In this document: positions 63,598 through 64,000 of the stretch, piece by piece
Layout: each line of letters opens with the position of its first letter
Numbering within the stretch: position 1 is the stretch's first letter
NCBI RefSeq assembly: GCF_036488675.1
Contig: NZ_CP133149.1
Span: 1 to 64,000, forward strand
DNA from: Sinorhizobium chiapasense
GTDB taxonomy: Bacteria > Pseudomonadota > Alphaproteobacteria > Rhizobiales > Rhizobiaceae
Length of the DNA: 64,000 nt
Reading direction: 5' to 3'
Notes under the pieces: model-generated
The model's input: the letters and a program-made list of their open reading frames with translations, nothing else
The model's database searches: none
What the model was told of the DNA's origin: nothing
Position numbers and translations under genes: made by a program

Positions 63598-64000
63598 ATG
63601 TTGTCCATCAAGGAATCCCTCGGCGAGGCACTTTCGACGCGCCCGCCGGCGCTCGAAACGAGCGACATCCAGGCAACGGTTCTGCGCCCGCGCCCCAATC
63701 CCTACTGCGGAGAATACATCATTCTGCGCATCGGCAACGCCGAGCAAGGACGGGAGATGATACGTAGGATCCTTCCTCATGTCGCGCCCGCTGACGAATG
63801 GTGGGAGCCATCTTTGCCCGGCTGGTTGGGGATCGCGTTCACGTTCGAGGGGCTCAAGGCGTTGGGCGTGCCGCAGGCGTCTTTGGATAGTTTTCCAATT
63901 GAATTTCAACAGGGAATGGCGGCGCGAGCCGCGATACTGAACGATTTCGGTGCCAATGCGCCAGCCAATTGGGAATATCCGTTCGGCACACCGGAGGCGC
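63598..64000 (+). CDS. DyP-type peroxidase, N-terminal part (cut by window end)
   Basis: The frame starting MLSIKESLGEALSTRPPALE is open to the last base (134 residues seen). The segment FTFEGLKALGVPQASLDSFP then FQQGMAARAAILNDFG and PANWEYPFGTPEA matches the N-terminal region of DyP-type heme peroxidases, which typically read GLxALGLPxxxLxSFPxEFxxGMxxRAxxLGD. AAAGGAGG lies 5 nt before the ATG. The GxxDG heme-site motif lies beyond the window. The enzyme would be cytoplasmic, with no signal peptide. Confidence 0.82.
   Translation, partial: MLSIKESLGEALSTRPPALETSDIQATVLRPRPNPYCGEYIILRIGNAEQGREMIRRILPHVAPADEWWEPSLPGWLGIAFTFEGLKALGVPQASLDSFPIEFQQGMAARAAILNDFGANAPANWEYPFGTPEA

Noticed and set aside
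1..64000. CRISPR arrays, tRNA or rRNA genes
   Set aside because: No regularly spaced direct repeats and no tRNA- or rRNA-like sequence were noticed by eye on either strand.

Overview
The window looks like part of a rhizobial (Rhizobiales, probably Rhizobiaceae such as Ensifer/Sinorhizobium or Rhizobium) repABC plasmid. It opens at the first codon of repA and runs through repA, repB, an antisense-RNA locus and repC. It also carries a MucR/Ros-type regulator, a rhizobial-style relaxase with a ParA/RHH pair, an opine-type amino-acid ABC transporter, an IS110-family element and many degenerate gene fragments, which is typical plasmid accessory DNA. The genus is inferred; nothing here fixes the species.

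Layout. 1-3.6 kb: repABC replication and partition. 3.6-5.8 kb: a tyrosine recombinase coupled to a small protein, then a VapBC toxin-antitoxin pair with a perfect inverted repeat upstream. 6.0-14.9 kb: a probable defence island with an AbiV-like protein, an unknown protein, two further proteins with HEPN-type Rx4H motifs (one with a zinc ribbon), a TauD-like Fe(II)/2-oxoglutarate oxygenase translationally coupled to the zinc-ribbon protein, an N-terminally truncated AbiH and a 1213-residue YobI-like P-loop NTPase. 15.2-25.8 kb: nutrient catabolism, with a divergent GntR/FCD regulator, M20 and M28 peptidase-like hydrolases, and a polar amino-acid/opine ABC importer with two binding proteins; then a sulfate-binding protein and a CysA-type ATPase without permease genes. 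26.0-31.7 kb: small hypothetical genes, a MucR-family regulator, a WGR protein, an IS110 element, an XRE regulator and a short element with 18-bp perfect terminal inverted repeats. 31.7-36.6 kb: mobilization region with ParA-like and RHH proteins divergent from MobC-like and relaxase genes; the roughly 690 bp between them is rich in repeats and is the likely oriT.

37.1-62.4 kb: a block bracketed by two fragments of the same short-chain dehydrogenase gene, which share an 87-bp direct repeat. Inside it are a complete cytochrome bo3 quinol oxidase operon (ctaB-cyoABCD), a type II NADH dehydrogenase, a CoA-transferase/hydroxyacyl-CoA dehydrogenase/YWTD-propeller operon, a giant Ser/Thr kinase-ATPase-histidine kinase with two response regulators, an AaeB/AaeX/AaeA-like aromatic-acid efflux operon and a 5-aminolevulinate synthase. 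The NADH dehydrogenase, heme O synthase, quinol oxidase and ALA synthase together make a near self-sufficient plasmid-borne respiratory branch. The last 1.1 kb holds an unknown protein followed by a DyP-type peroxidase cut by the window edge.

Most notable: the HEPN-rich island with its oxygenase/HEPN-zinc-ribbon pair (6.0-10.6 kb), the repeat-dense oriT candidate, a candidate structured small RNA upstream of hemA, and the direct repeats bracketing the respiratory/efflux block.
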